The notes beneath the pieces were generated by a model. It was not told where the DNA came from and did not search any database. It was given only the letters and a program-made list of their open reading frames with translations. A program made the translations under genes and the position numbers. From positions 22,739,004 through 22,803,003 of the forward strand of contig CM053336.1 in assembly GCA_028583605.1 (NCBI GenBank): DNA of 64,000 nt, read 5' to 3'. Below, piece after piece: positions 51,413 to 63,000 of the stretch (positions are counted from its first letter, which is position 1; every line of letters starts with the position of its first letter). This stretch comes from Dastarcus helophoroides. Lineage: Eukaryota > Arthropoda > Insecta > Coleoptera > Bothrideridae.

Positions 51413-54400
51413 CAGTGGCGGCTAGCGTGGAACTGCAGCACCCCCTTAGGAGTTTTTTTCTTAAAATTTTCTGAACATTACACCAATTTTTGTAGAAGTT
51501 CTTAATTTTCCCTAATTTCTTTTTATAGAAATTTTAGGTTTTTTTCGCGAAGTTACGACATTTAAAAACCTATTTTATTTTTAATTTTGATCAAAATCAC
51601 ATTTTCAAAAACTAATTTTTGTAAAAGTTTTAAGAAAGAAGTCAATATTTCGAGCAGGAATTAAAATGTTAAGAAAAAACTCAGTTTTTTTTGAAAATGT
51701 CAACATTTTGAGAAAATAATTACAATTTCAAAAAAAAACCAAAATCCAACTCATCTCGCATTTTACTATTACTCTAAAAAATAAGTTAATACGGTATCTT
51801 AGAATTTTTACCTCAAATTCCATTTTGTATAAAATTTTGAATTTTTTCAGATATTTCGATTTTTTTTAGGAAATTTTGATTTTCTCTGCAAAGTTTCAAT
51901 TTTTCCTAAATATTTTTAAAAGAAATGTTCTCTAAATTTCCATTTTCCCTAAAAGTGTTGTTCTTAAAATCTCTTCTAGAAATTCCAACTTCTCCAGTTT
52001 TTTTTTTGTGTTCTAATTTGTTTTAAAAATGTCAACTTTTTTCACGACACTTTGACAATTTAAAGTTCATTTAATTTTCTAGTTTTGATAAAAAATGTTT
52101 GTAAAAACCCCTGAAGGTTCTATAAAAATTTCAACATTTTGAGAAAAACAAAAAATTTTGATTTTTTTGTAAAGATATTTCAATTTTTTTCAAATTTCGA
52201 TTCTTTCTATAGGAAGGTTTGCTTATTTTTTCAAATGCAATTTGTGTTTTTTTCTAAACATTTTATACGAAGAATTTTTTTTGCAATGTCGACTTTTCCT
52301 GGAGAATTTGTCTTTAAAATATTTTAACTTGTAGAAATTTTGATTTCTCTCTAATTTGTTTTGGAAATTTAAAAGTTTTTTAACAAAATTTTAATATTTC
52401 AAAGTTCATTTTATTTAGTAATTTTGATAAGAAACTGAAAACTGTTAGGTATAACTTTAGGAAGAATTAACTTTAAATATGCCTAAAAATAAGAACACTT
52501 TGGGAAAAATATTGAAATCTTAGGAAAAAATGAAACTTGTAAACTTCGATCTTTTTTACAATTTGATATTTTTCTAAAAAATTACTACTACTGTAGGATC
52601 AAAGAAAATTCTGAATCAAAATTTTCAATTTTTCTAGAAACTCTTGAAATTCTCAATTTCGAATTAAAAATTCAAATTTCGATAAAAAAAAATCGAAATT
52701 TAAAGATTAAACTCAAAATTTCAAGAGAAAGCAGATCATATTTCTAGAAAATTTGAAATTTCTTATCAGTAAACAACATTTTTCAAAAAAAATTAACATT
52801 TTCGGAATTAAAGAAAAAACATTTTTTTTGAAATAAATTGTCAAAAATATTCTTATAATTTTGACTTTTAAAGTGAGAATTATTGAAATTTTAGAAGAAT
52901 CTCAAAATTTTGAAATCAAAATTAATCAAAATGTTGGAACAAATTCATTAACAATTTACTGTTCTAATTTAATTTTTTCTAGTAATTTTGAAGTTCCAGA
53001 GAAATTTCAAAAATATTCCAGCTTGAAGCCAATATTTTGGGATTAAAAATCCAATTTTGGCAATTTATTTGTACATAAAATGCAAGTGTTTTTTTGGAAT
53101 TTGTTTCAAATCTTTGCACAATTTTAAAAATAGAAAGTTTTTGTTATTATTTTTTTCTAATTCGATTGTTATTTCGAAATTTTTCTCAAAAAATGTAAAT
53201 TTAAAAAGAAAAACATTACTACTTATGAAAAATAAAGGTAAAGTTATTAGAAAAGTCAAATTTAAAAAAAGTTAAATGTTAAAAAATTTTGGAATTTTCA
53301 GTCAAATTTTCAAAAGAAATTCGAAAAAAATTTTCAATTTTTAAGACGGTCGACATTTTTAATTATTTTAGGAATGTGAATAAAGACGAGTTTTTGGAAA
53401 AATATTGACATTTAAAATAGATTGCAGAATTTTTAATTAAACTTTCAAAGAAGCTGCTTTTTTTAAATATTGGAGAAAACTCAAAATTATCGAAAAATTC
53501 GTAATTATCAAAAAAGTTGAAATTTAAAAAAGGTAAAATTTTGAAAATAGTCGTTATTTTCAATAGTTCAAGTTTAAAAAGAATCTTTTCTTTTTCTATT
53601 AAGTCGAAGGTTTAATCGGAAATATTTAAAAAATTGTATAAATAAAACTTTAAAAAAATTTCGAACTTTTCAAAAAAAGTAACATTTTCAAAAACAGTCA
53701 AAATTTTGAAAAAAAATCCGAAGTTTTTAAATGGAGCCGAAATTTTGTGAAATATTAGTCGAAAATTTCAATAAAAGGTTTTGAGAAATGTCTGACTTAA
53801 AAAAATCACAATGTTCAAATAAAGGAAATTTTGAAAATACCTGAAATTAAAAAATAGTCAAAATGTTAGTTTTCCAAAAATTTTAAATTTTGGAAAATGA
53901 CTAAAATTTTGAAAAATTCGAACATTTGAAAGAGGCCGGAATTTTTAACAAAGTGGGAATTAAAATAAAAAGTCAAAAATTTCAAAAAAGTGCAGATTTT
54001 AGAAAAGGTTGAAATTTTCAATAAAGAATGTCGAAATTTATTGACAACGCAACTTTTCAAAATCTTTAAAATTTCCAAACGAAGTCAATATTTTGCAAAA
54101 GAAGACATTTTCAAAAAGAAAACGTCAAAATTTACAGTCGAAATAAAAAAAAAATTTAAAATTTGCAAAAGATTTCAGAATTTTTATCGAATTTACGAAA
54201 TAATTCGAAATTTTGAAAAAGTTTAAATTTTGAATAGTTGGGAAATTTGCTCTTAACTTTTCAATAAAAATCAAAATTTTTGAAACCGGAATATGGAAAA
54301 CAAGTGAAAATTATCAGATAGATCGAGGTTTTCAAAGGTCGAAATATTGAGAAGTTAAAATTTTGGAAAATATTTAAAATTTTGGTAGTTAAAATTTTGA

Positions 54401-55647
54401 ATCAAAGTAGAAAATTTTTAAAAAGTTGAAATTTTAGTTCAAAAAAATTAAAATTTTGAAAAAAGGTCGAACATTTCATAACATTTCAAAATTTTCCAAA
54501 AATGAAAATTAAGAAAAAATCAAAAAAAAAATCAAAAAATATTCCAAACCTTGCAAAAAAGTCTAAATTTTGAAAATAGTTGACATTTAAATAAAAATCA
54601 ATCGAAATTATTAAAAATCAAAATTTTCAATAAAAAAAATTATAATATTCCAAAGAAAACATTATAAACAAAGAAGAGACTCTTCTAGTAAAACTGGAAA
54701 ATATGGGCTTTCATGATTCTACAGTACAATGGTTTAGTTTGGTAGAAGTCAGAGAACAACGATCGATGGACTTTCCTCTAATCCTGTCGACAACATTTAT
54801 GGAGTTTCACAAGGAACGATCCTGGGACCAATATTATTTTTAATGTATATTAATGACATGAATAATGTTATTAGTGATCCAAATACATTCCTAAACCTTT
54901 TTGCGGATGATACCCTTGTTGCTGTGCTTGATGATAACATTGACAGTGCTATTGATAAAATGAACTTAGTGCTAGATTCAATGAGTCACTGGTTACAAAC
55001 AAATAAATTGCTAATTAACACAAACAAATCCAAAGTAATGATAATGGGAAACTAGGATGCATCTAATATACGACCAATAATATTAAACCAAACAAAATTA
55101 GAATATGTCAATGAGATCAAATACTTAGGTATTATTATAGATTCATCCCTGAACTTTAAAAATCATGTTAAGACTACTATTAGAAATTTAGAAAAAAGTC
55201 GAAAATTTAAGAAGTAAAAAGTTCAGATTTAAAAAAAAATTACATTTTCAGAAAAAGTAAGAATTTCTAAATGGTAAACATTTAAAAAAATGTAATAATT
55301 AATTTCCAAAAAAAATTACGAAAAAACAGAACACCAAAAAGTCAAAATATTTACGAAAATACGAAAATTTTTAAAAGAGTATTCACAGTTTTTCAAAAAA
55401 GTCGATACTTAAAAATAAAATAAGGTTGAGATTATAAGAAAAAATCTAAATTTTGCAATACAGACGAAATTTGGAAAAATCCAACCTTTCAAAAAACGCG
55501 ACATTATCAAAAGTTTTCAAAGAAATCTGAAATGTTCGAAAAGTAACGTTTTGAAAATGCCGAAATTTTCAGTCGAAATTTAAAAAAATTTAAAACGCTA
55601 AACATTGACGCAACACCCCCATTAATTGTGGCTACGAGCCGCCACTG
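51413..55647. mobile_element. hAT-type non-autonomous element, CAGTGGCGG family, copy B
   Basis: The left end is CAGTGGCGGCTAGCGTGG with CTGCAGCACCCCC. The right end is ACACCCCCATTAATTG and ACGAGCCGCCACTG. The flanks GCCGGTAG and GTCGGTAC agree at 6 of 8 positions. The interior is the reverse complement of copy A (37234-40978) in the same order, apart from an extra block at about 54676-55182. Array polarity is forward to about 52600, then reverse. Confidence 0.82.
54676..55182 (+). pseudogene. Non-LTR reverse transcriptase fragment inserted in hAT copy B
   Basis: The fragment encodes QRTTIDGLSSNPVDNIYGVS, QGTILGPILFLMYINDM, FADDTLVAVLDD and WLQTNKLLINTNKSKV, then after a TAG at 55053-55055, NEIKYLGIIIDSSLNFKNHV. 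These are RT blocks with the catalytic FADD present. An upstream frameshift near 54745 and the stop make it inactive. Both ends of ORF2 are missing. Copy A lacks this block, giving an empty-site comparison near 37518-37524. Confidence 0.85.
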
Positions 55648-55719
55648 GTCGGTACTTTTTTTGCTAATCAATTAAGATTAGTGCGCCTGAAAATGCCAGT
55701 TCTGCTGGCGAAATAGGTT

Positions 55720-55775
55720 TCGCGTAATTATTCGTTTAATGGCCGATGCGGGGAGGGGGGAAAAACCTTCTATGG
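55720..55775 (-). repeat. Right arm of the fold-back element inside the hAT intron
   Basis: GCGTAATTATTCGTTTAATG through GGGGAAAAACCTTCTATGG is the inverted partner of 51317-51374, with several mismatches. With the hAT-type element removed, the arms would be about 130 bp apart. Confidence 0.65.
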
Positions 55776-57322
55776 ACTTAATCATAAGCCACAGTGTTTA
55801 GTTCAGTGCTCTCATCAAAATTTGAATTTTAATCGTAAAATTCTAACTTTAAATGAAAAATTTTTACTTTAAACTCGAAAGGTCAAGAAATAATTATTTT
55901 TTTAGAAATTAAACGCAAAATTCATATTTTAAACTCGAAATGTTGTTAAATTTCAAATTTTCTTCCCGGAATTGCGACATTTTTTTTACTTTAGTTGTTT
56001 AAATTTTGACTTTGAACTGAAAATTTTAATTTCAAACTGCAAATTTCGACCTAAACTCGAAATTTCGAATTAATGAGACCTTTAAATTTAAAAATTTCTA
56101 GCAAATTTTTATTTACTTATATTAAGTTTCTTCCTAAAATTTGTTCTTTTTTTTTTTTGAAGATTTCGACTTATTTATACCTAATTTAAAATTACATTTA
56201 TTTTAAATGGTAAGTGTAAATTTCAGGTGTTTTAAAGAAAACTTTTTCTCGAAATTTTGATTTTAAAATGAAAATATTTATATAGAGTTTTTGACTTCAA
56301 ACTTGAATTTTCGAGAAAACAGGTTTTTTAGTTAATAATTGTTTTCCATTTTAACCTCACATTTCAACTTTAAACTGAAAATCTCAAAAACTATTTTTCC
56401 TCAGAGTTCTTACTTGAATTTTAAATTTAAAAGCAACATATCAAACTTTGGAAAAAAAGTTTGTCTATAAATTTCGGGTTTTTTCGCAATTTACTTTTTT
56501 TTCTAAAAATTTCGATTTTTTTAAGAGTCAATTTTGAGTTGAAACTCGATATGTCATTATCCAATATTTTTATTACAATATCGACTTACGTTTCAAAAGA
56601 TCGCTTTCACATTTGAAATGTTTTATTCCCAGTTCTTAAAAATTTTTAGCAATATCTCAACTTTTTTACACGAAATCTTCATTTTTTTGTTATTTCAAAT
56701 TTTTTTAATAGAATTTCTGTTGTAAAGTTTGATTTTCGATGATTGGGTTAAAATTTTAAGTTTAAAACCGAAATTGAAATAAAATTTAAGTTTTTTTGTC
56801 CATATTTCGACCTTTTTTATAAAAATTCCAGTTCATTCTACATAATTATATTGTCCAGTTTTCAAGAATTTTTCTCGAAAATTCGGTTTTATTAAGTATA
56901 AAAATATTACGAATTTTTAACTTTAAACATGAACTTTCGAGGAAACATTTTTTACTTCCAAGTTGAAACTTCCATCTTAACACTTCTACTTTAACCACGA
57001 AATATCGACCATAAATGCAACTTTTCGAATTTAAACTCAAAATCAATATATATACATCAAATATAAGAGTGTATGTTTGATTCGTGAATAACTAAATTCC
57101 ACATTCGCGAATATAGGAAGTGACATTATTTTCTGCGCGAATAAGGAGCTTTAACTGTAATTTGACTTTGAATTTGTGTATAAATTTTAAACTTCAAACT
57201 ATAAATCAAATGTTTAGTTTAATATTATAATTTTAATTTCTAAATTTAAATTTTCGATTTTCAAGTTTTAAATTGTAAAACTTTGAATACTTATTGCATT
57301 ACGGTTAGCGATTTCATTGCAG
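55776..57322. other. Intron of the hAT transposase, 3' part
   Basis: AT-rich sequence with weak forward array similarity (55800-57040). 57057-57140 contains ATTCGTGAATAACTAAATTC and ATTCGCGAATATAGG, related to the TAGTGATGTAACAAATATTC hAT-end type. It ends at the splice acceptor at 57321-57322. Confidence 0.4.
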
Positions 57323-59531
57323 AATTTGATGGGGACTCCAAGTTGGATTTTAACTTACGCGATATAAGTATTCGTTTCAACAGAAAGCTAGCGGATGAGG
57401 AAAAGCATCAAAGTTGAAAAAATCGTTCGGTGCCAGGAGAGCTTTACACATTTCCACTTAGTGGTACGAGAAGTCTTAAATTCCAAATAAACTGGCTCAA
57501 AGAATTTACTTGGCTTGTATATTCTGAAAAGTTAGACGGAACGTTTTGTCATTTTTGCATTTTCTTTACCTCCGTTTCGTCGGTGGAAAGATGCTAAGGA
57601 ACAATTTCGACTACATCAAGATCTAAATTATCACAAAGCAACAATAGTATTGGCGCAAAATTTCATTGATGTAAAAGAAAAAAACTGTCGAAATAAGTTT
57701 ACAGTTAAACACTATGAAACAAACTGAAATTCAACGTAATCGGGAAATCCTAAAATCAATCATTGACACAATTATTTTTATCGGCAGACAAGAGATCGCT
57801 TTAAGAGGAAATCGTGATGCTGGTCCCATCACATTGCAGACTCCTCTCTATAACGATGGTAACTTCAAATCGTTATTACGTTTTTCGATGATTCGTGATG
57901 ACAATATTTGGACCCAACATTTAATTCAAACGGAAATATTGAAAAACCATATTACCAGCTCTACAAGTCCGCAGATTCAAAGTGAATACATTGAGATTTG
58001 CGGTAATGAAAAATTGGTATTAAAAATGATGAGTGAATGCTGCACAATATTTGCAGATGGGACAACGGATTTTGGCGGCATAGAGCAATACTCATTGTGC
58101 TTTCGTTATATCGAGAAATCTGACAATAAAATTATTCTAATGAAAGATTTTTTAACATTCATTCCCATTAAAGATGCAAGTGGAAGAGGACTTGCATCTT
58201 CTTTGTTAGAAGTTTGTTCAAAATTGAAAATCATGAAAAGTTTTTGGTTTCTCAAGGCTACGATGGCGCAGTTGTGATGAGTGGAGAATGGAATGGTTGT
58301 GCTGCAGCCGTAATGGAACAGTAGCCTTGTGCATTGTATGTTTATCGTCATTCCTTGAATTAAGCTGTTGGTGAAGCTTGTTCTCTTCCTCTTATATGGT
58401 TGGGAACCATAAAACAGATAATTTCTTTCTTCAGGCCTTCTGCAAAACGTGAAACAATTCTGACAGATGTCATCGAAACTTTGGATTGCCAATAAAAAGG
58501 AAACGCTTGAAAAAATTGTGTGAAACAAGACAGACTGAAAGACTTGATAATGTTATGCCTTTCAAAAAAATGTTTGTTTCTATTTTTTATAGCTTAGAAA
58601 AAATTCAAGAATGTTGCAATGGTGAAAGTTCTGAAAATGCTTTTAGCTATCAGCAAACTCTTAAAAGTGGTGCATTTTTTATGTCGATGGTTGTAATTGA
58701 TGACATTTTTTCTTTCACTTATCCTTTGGCAGTTTATTTACACAAAATAAAAGTCTTGATCTCGCTTCTGCAGTTTCAACAACTGACGATTTAAGTACTT
58801 GTTGAAAAACGCCAGGAAAAACGCTTCATCGAGGTTTAAAGAAGTATCTGCTACTGCTGTAGAAAAAGCGGATGCTATAGGAGTAAAGATAGAAAAACCC
58901 AGGATCGTACAACATCAGAAACATCGAGACAATTACAAATTAAGTTCTCCAAAAAAATGTTTTCGGAAATCGGTTTTTATACCGTTTATTGATCATTTCA
59001 TTTGTGCATTGAGCGATAGATTCGTGAATTACAAACGCACATTATCAATGATCCAATATAATTCCTAACAAGTTAGTGAAACTTGGTTTAAAACTAGGGA
59101 ATGAAGATGATGAAGCGGTCAACAAAAGATTTTCTGAGATCATTTCTGAAACTGTTGAAGAACTTTTAGCACAATGACCAAAAGTCGCCACATCAATTAT
59201 ATATGTTGCGAAAAAGGAAGTTTTATTATGGATGCAACGTTGGAAAACAATAGAAGATTGCCCAAACACGTTCATTGATGCGCTGAATTTTCGTTATCAA
59301 GCACTTTTTTCCAACGTATATAAGTTTTAGATCGGAGCTACTTTAGCTGTGACCGTTGCCACCAATGAAAGGAGTTTTGCGACTTTGAGATGGTTGAACG
59401 ATTGGATGAGAAACACAACCGGAGAAAATTGTCTCAACGATCTTGCCCTCCTAAGCATTCATAGAGAAATTGATGTCACAGCTGAAAAAGTGATCAACAA
59501 ATTTGCTGAAAAGCATAGATTTGATTTATAA
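57323..59531 (+). pseudogene. hAT transposase exon 2 (DUF4371 and hAT dimerisation domain), decayed
   Basis: After acceptor TTTCATTGCAG come, in order: FPLSGTRSLKFQINWLKEF, CHFCIFF (TTF-type zinc finger part), ILKSIIDTIIFIGRQEIALR, TSPQIQSEYIEICG, IFADGTTDFGGIEQYSLCFR, DFLTFIPIKDASGRGLASSL, GSQGYDGA (next frame), and the C-terminal VATNERSFATLRWLNDWMRN with LNDLALLSIHREI, ending at 59531. This is the full ZMYM1-like hAT transposase order. Stops at 57415 (TGA) and 57595 (TAA) and frameshifts near 57713, 58245 and 58480 show it is dead. An autonomous relative could mobilise the CAGTGGCGG elements nearby, though these ends were not found here. Confidence 0.85.
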
Positions 59532-60010
59532 TTTCATGTAAGCTAAATTTCGTTTAGTATAAATTAAATCTTTGTAATACTTTATTTAGATAATCCTTAA
59601 ATTATCTTAATGCGTACTCAATTTCCAGGAATTATCTTGTTAAGATTATAAAAACCTAAGCCGGTTGCTGTTGAATTGAAAAAAATTAGGTTTTTAATTG
59701 TTTTTTGGTGAATTTGTAATTTCCCTTTGCAAATCTGTTGTAACAAATTTGTTATAACAAATCAAAAATGTTTCTAATTGTACTTAAATTAATAATTATG
59801 AACTTTTAAAATATGATTAATTCTAATGTTTTCACTGCATCTAGAGTGTAAAATTTAACGAATATATATTTGTCCTTTTCCAAAATTTTTCTTAATACGC
59901 CATTAAAAACATAATTAACGTGATTTTATCGTTATTTTATTTATTTATCTTCTGCAACTTCTTCTTCTTCTTTTTGATTATTAAAAACAATGACGATGAA
60001 CTCTTTTCGT
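59532..60010. other. Downstream of the hAT transposase, non-coding
   Basis: AT-rich with short near-repeats (TTGTAACAAATTTGTTATAACAAAT at about 59735 is an imperfect palindrome). The right end of the transposase-bearing element could not be placed. Confidence 0.35.
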
Positions 60011-63000
60011 GCAAGGAATTCCGGTTGTAAACTACCCTTTCTTCCGGATATCCGAAAGGAGGGTGTGCAAGGGAATTCAAAATCGACGGAAAATACTAAA
60101 ATGTACCATGGGTCAAATCTTTTTCAAATAATTAATCCAAAATTCACTTCTGTAACACTTGGTGGCTAAACTGAAATCTAAATTCAGTACATCAATACCT
60201 TCAAAATGAAAGTCCCATTTGCTATCTCTGACAGAAACTCAAGGCAACCCATTCATCAATACGATCCATTTACTTTGTCCTAATTACGATGCACACAAAA
60301 GTTCGACAAAAGAAGGAAAATTGTGCTTTTACACGAAGCGACCTGTCTTGCAGGTAAAAAGAGACATTAACATCTGCTGATCATGATGTAATTTGGATGA
60401 AAATCTGCTTCAAAAGCAAAGAAATATTCCTTTATTCACTTAAGCTGTATCTAAACGATTACTCATACAAGAAACTCTTCTTTTATCTCTTCGTAACCTT
60501 CGATCACCTACAGACAAATTATCCACTTAGGTTGTCTTTCTCGGTGACTTTAACATACACAACATCCTCTTTTTAACGTTTTCTTCCTGAACCGATGATG
60601 CGGTAAAACCGGCAGCAGCTTCCGCCATCACTTGTGGACTATCGTAATTGGTTGAGAAACCCACAAGAATTCCTGATGTAGATCCTATCAACCTAATCAA
60701 CTTGATCTTTTCCTTACAAATTCTCCAAATTTGTATAAAATCGCTGTAACATCACCGTTTCAAAATTCCGACCACGAGCTTGTAGCAGCCTTTCGTTTAC
60801 TTCATATACCATCTCTTTAGACACAACCCGGTAAAGTTTGGCACTTTAACTCTGCAAAACTGGAAAGCATTGGGAGACTTATTTGCATTTTTTTCGTGGC
60901 AAGAAGTCCGTTTTATCTCAGACAACCTTTCCATAGTCAGCCAATCCATCACTGAAACTATCTTGGTTGGTATGAAATGCTCAGTTTCCAAAAGAAGTCT
61001 GCCTCCAGAAATACAGTCAGCGAAAAATTTGCTCGGAATGTCTGCTACGGAAATTGCGCATTTGTCGTTGGAGAAGTAATTCTTCAAGCGGGACTTTGAC
61101 CATCTTTACAGATGCACCAAATTTTTATATACAGGTATACAGACAAAAAGTGATTACGATTGTAAAATGCGCCAGAGGTTTATCAACTTTCCGAACGGTC
61201 CCAGGTCCTTTTGGGGATTTGCAAAGTTGATTGAAAAGAATTTTAAATATCTTCGATGATAACAACAATATTGCAACTACATCCAAGGAAAAGGCTGTCC
61301 TGCTAGCCTTAATGTTTGCTAAAAATTCCAACTTTGATTCTCGAAACGTAGAACCTCCTATTCTTCCTGAGACTGGTACTTCGATGCCTGAAGTTGTTTT
61401 CCGACAGCGCACATTGAGGAAGATTCTCCTCGAGCTCGACACATCGAAAGCTTTTGGCCCGCTATTGTTCTTAAGAAGTGCGCTCCAGAGTTGACTACTG
61501 TCTTAAGCAACTTGTGCACATTTTTTTAAACAAAGGTGTATTCCCTAACATCTGGAAATCTGCCAGGACGCAGTTTCCCTCTAAAAAAAAAGGAATCTGG
61601 CCAACAATTATCGCCTTATATCTTTGTTACCCGTTATATCTAAAATGATGGAAAAGATTACCTATATCGAGATTCTTAAATATCTAGAGGAAAATAGAAA
61701 TATCTCGGACAGGCAGTATGGTTTTAGACAACAACGCTCGAGTGGCGATCTACTGGCATATGTTACTCATATCTGTAACTCAGATATGGAAAAACATGGC
61801 GAGGCTAGGATTGTGGCATTGGATATCTCAAAGGCCTTCGACTGAGTCTGGCACCGATTTCTTCTACCCAAATTAACATCCCATGGTCTTCCTCCAGGAC
61901 TGTCATTTGATATGCAATTTTTTCGTTGGCAGACCTTTTCAAGTCGTCATCGATGGCATTTCACATTTGCAATTGATGCAGAGGTGCCTCAGGGGTCTGT
62001 CCTGTTTCCTACTCTCTCCTAGCTTTAACTTCCAATCCTATAAACAGCTACGTAATAATAGTAGACCTGTGTCACTTTCTTTCTCCGACAAATCATTATC
62101 AGTCGCTGCTTCAGATCGACTAAGGGAACAGCAGATACAGATGATTAATTGGGATCTCGAAATTATTCTGAAATGAGGTAAGAAAAATCTGGTCGACTTT
62201 AATGCCTCAAAAACTCAGGGCGCAGTTTTCTCCAAGAAAACATCAAGAGATAATGCAACAAACATACTAATGGCCGGTAAAATGCTCCCGATGGGATATG
62301 ATCTTAGAAGTGAATGCGAGCACTAACTTCTCTTGGGCCGATCATTTCTGCGCCATTGCCAAGTCCACCACTTAGAAGCTAAGTTTTCTTTTTAGAGCTA
62401 AAAAGTACATCACATCTCATCAGCTACTCACACTTTACAAAGCTTAAGTTAGGTCAATACTAGAATACTGTTCTCATGTTTGGAGTTTAGCGCCAAAGCA
62501 CACGTTAGCTCTTTTGGATTTAATTCAAAGAAGAGTGATTCGCCTAATTGATGACGAGAGTTTGACAGATTCTCCCAAAACACTAGAGCACAGGCGGATG
62601 GTTGGTGACCTGGTTCTTTTCTACAAGTTCTATCATGATAGATGCACGCAGGAACTAATAGGATTGATACCTCCAAGGGCAAGAGTTTTAAGGCATGCAA
62701 GACAATCGGAGACAGCAAATTCCTATGCAGTCCATCTTGACACAGTGAGGACTTTTGTCTAGGAAGACTCTTTTGTCTATAGAACTTTTAAGCTATGGAA
62801 CTCGTTACCGAAAGTAATTTTTTCCAAAATCTACAATCTATCCGTGTTTAAAAAGTCGGTTCATCGCTATGTATCCTTGTTTCCGCATTCTATGCTCAGT
62901 GCTTTGATAGCATAATGGGGTTACAATTTGCGAGTGGATTAAGCTTAAAAAAAGAAAGCAGACATACACTGTGGCCTTAGCAAAGAAAAATATAATAATG
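60010..63000 (+). mobile_element. Non-LTR retrotransposon, decayed, endonuclease plus RT type
   Basis: Remnants of one ORF2 appear in order on the + strand across many frames. Endonuclease: FLGDFNIHNI near 60540 and QNSDHELVAAF near 60765. RT: LRKILLELDTSKAFGP near 61410, LPVISKMMEKI at 61624, DISKAFD at 61822 and PQGSVLFP near 61985. C-terminal domain: LEYCSHVW near 62460, LDLIQRRVIRLIDDE and TFKLWNSLPKV near 62785. Multiple stops. The 3' end is placed near 63000, after an A-rich ATAATAATG tail. The clade is uncertain (jockey/CR1/I-like). Confidence 0.8.
61231..62760 (+). pseudogene. RT domain and C-terminal part of the non-LTR ORF2
   Basis: Open pieces at 61231-61494, 61624-61845 (ending DISKAFD before a TGA where VWH follows), 61883-62176 and 62514-62762 are in different frames. 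The FADD catalytic block is not readable in its expected place between PQGSVLFP and the next conserved block; the sequence there is VDLCHF-like, so the active site is lost. Confidence 0.75.

Noticed and set aside
58106..58528. 140-codon minus-strand frame over the hAT transposase
   Set aside because: It is antisense to the DUF4371-type transposase sequence, which has clear family motifs on the + strand.
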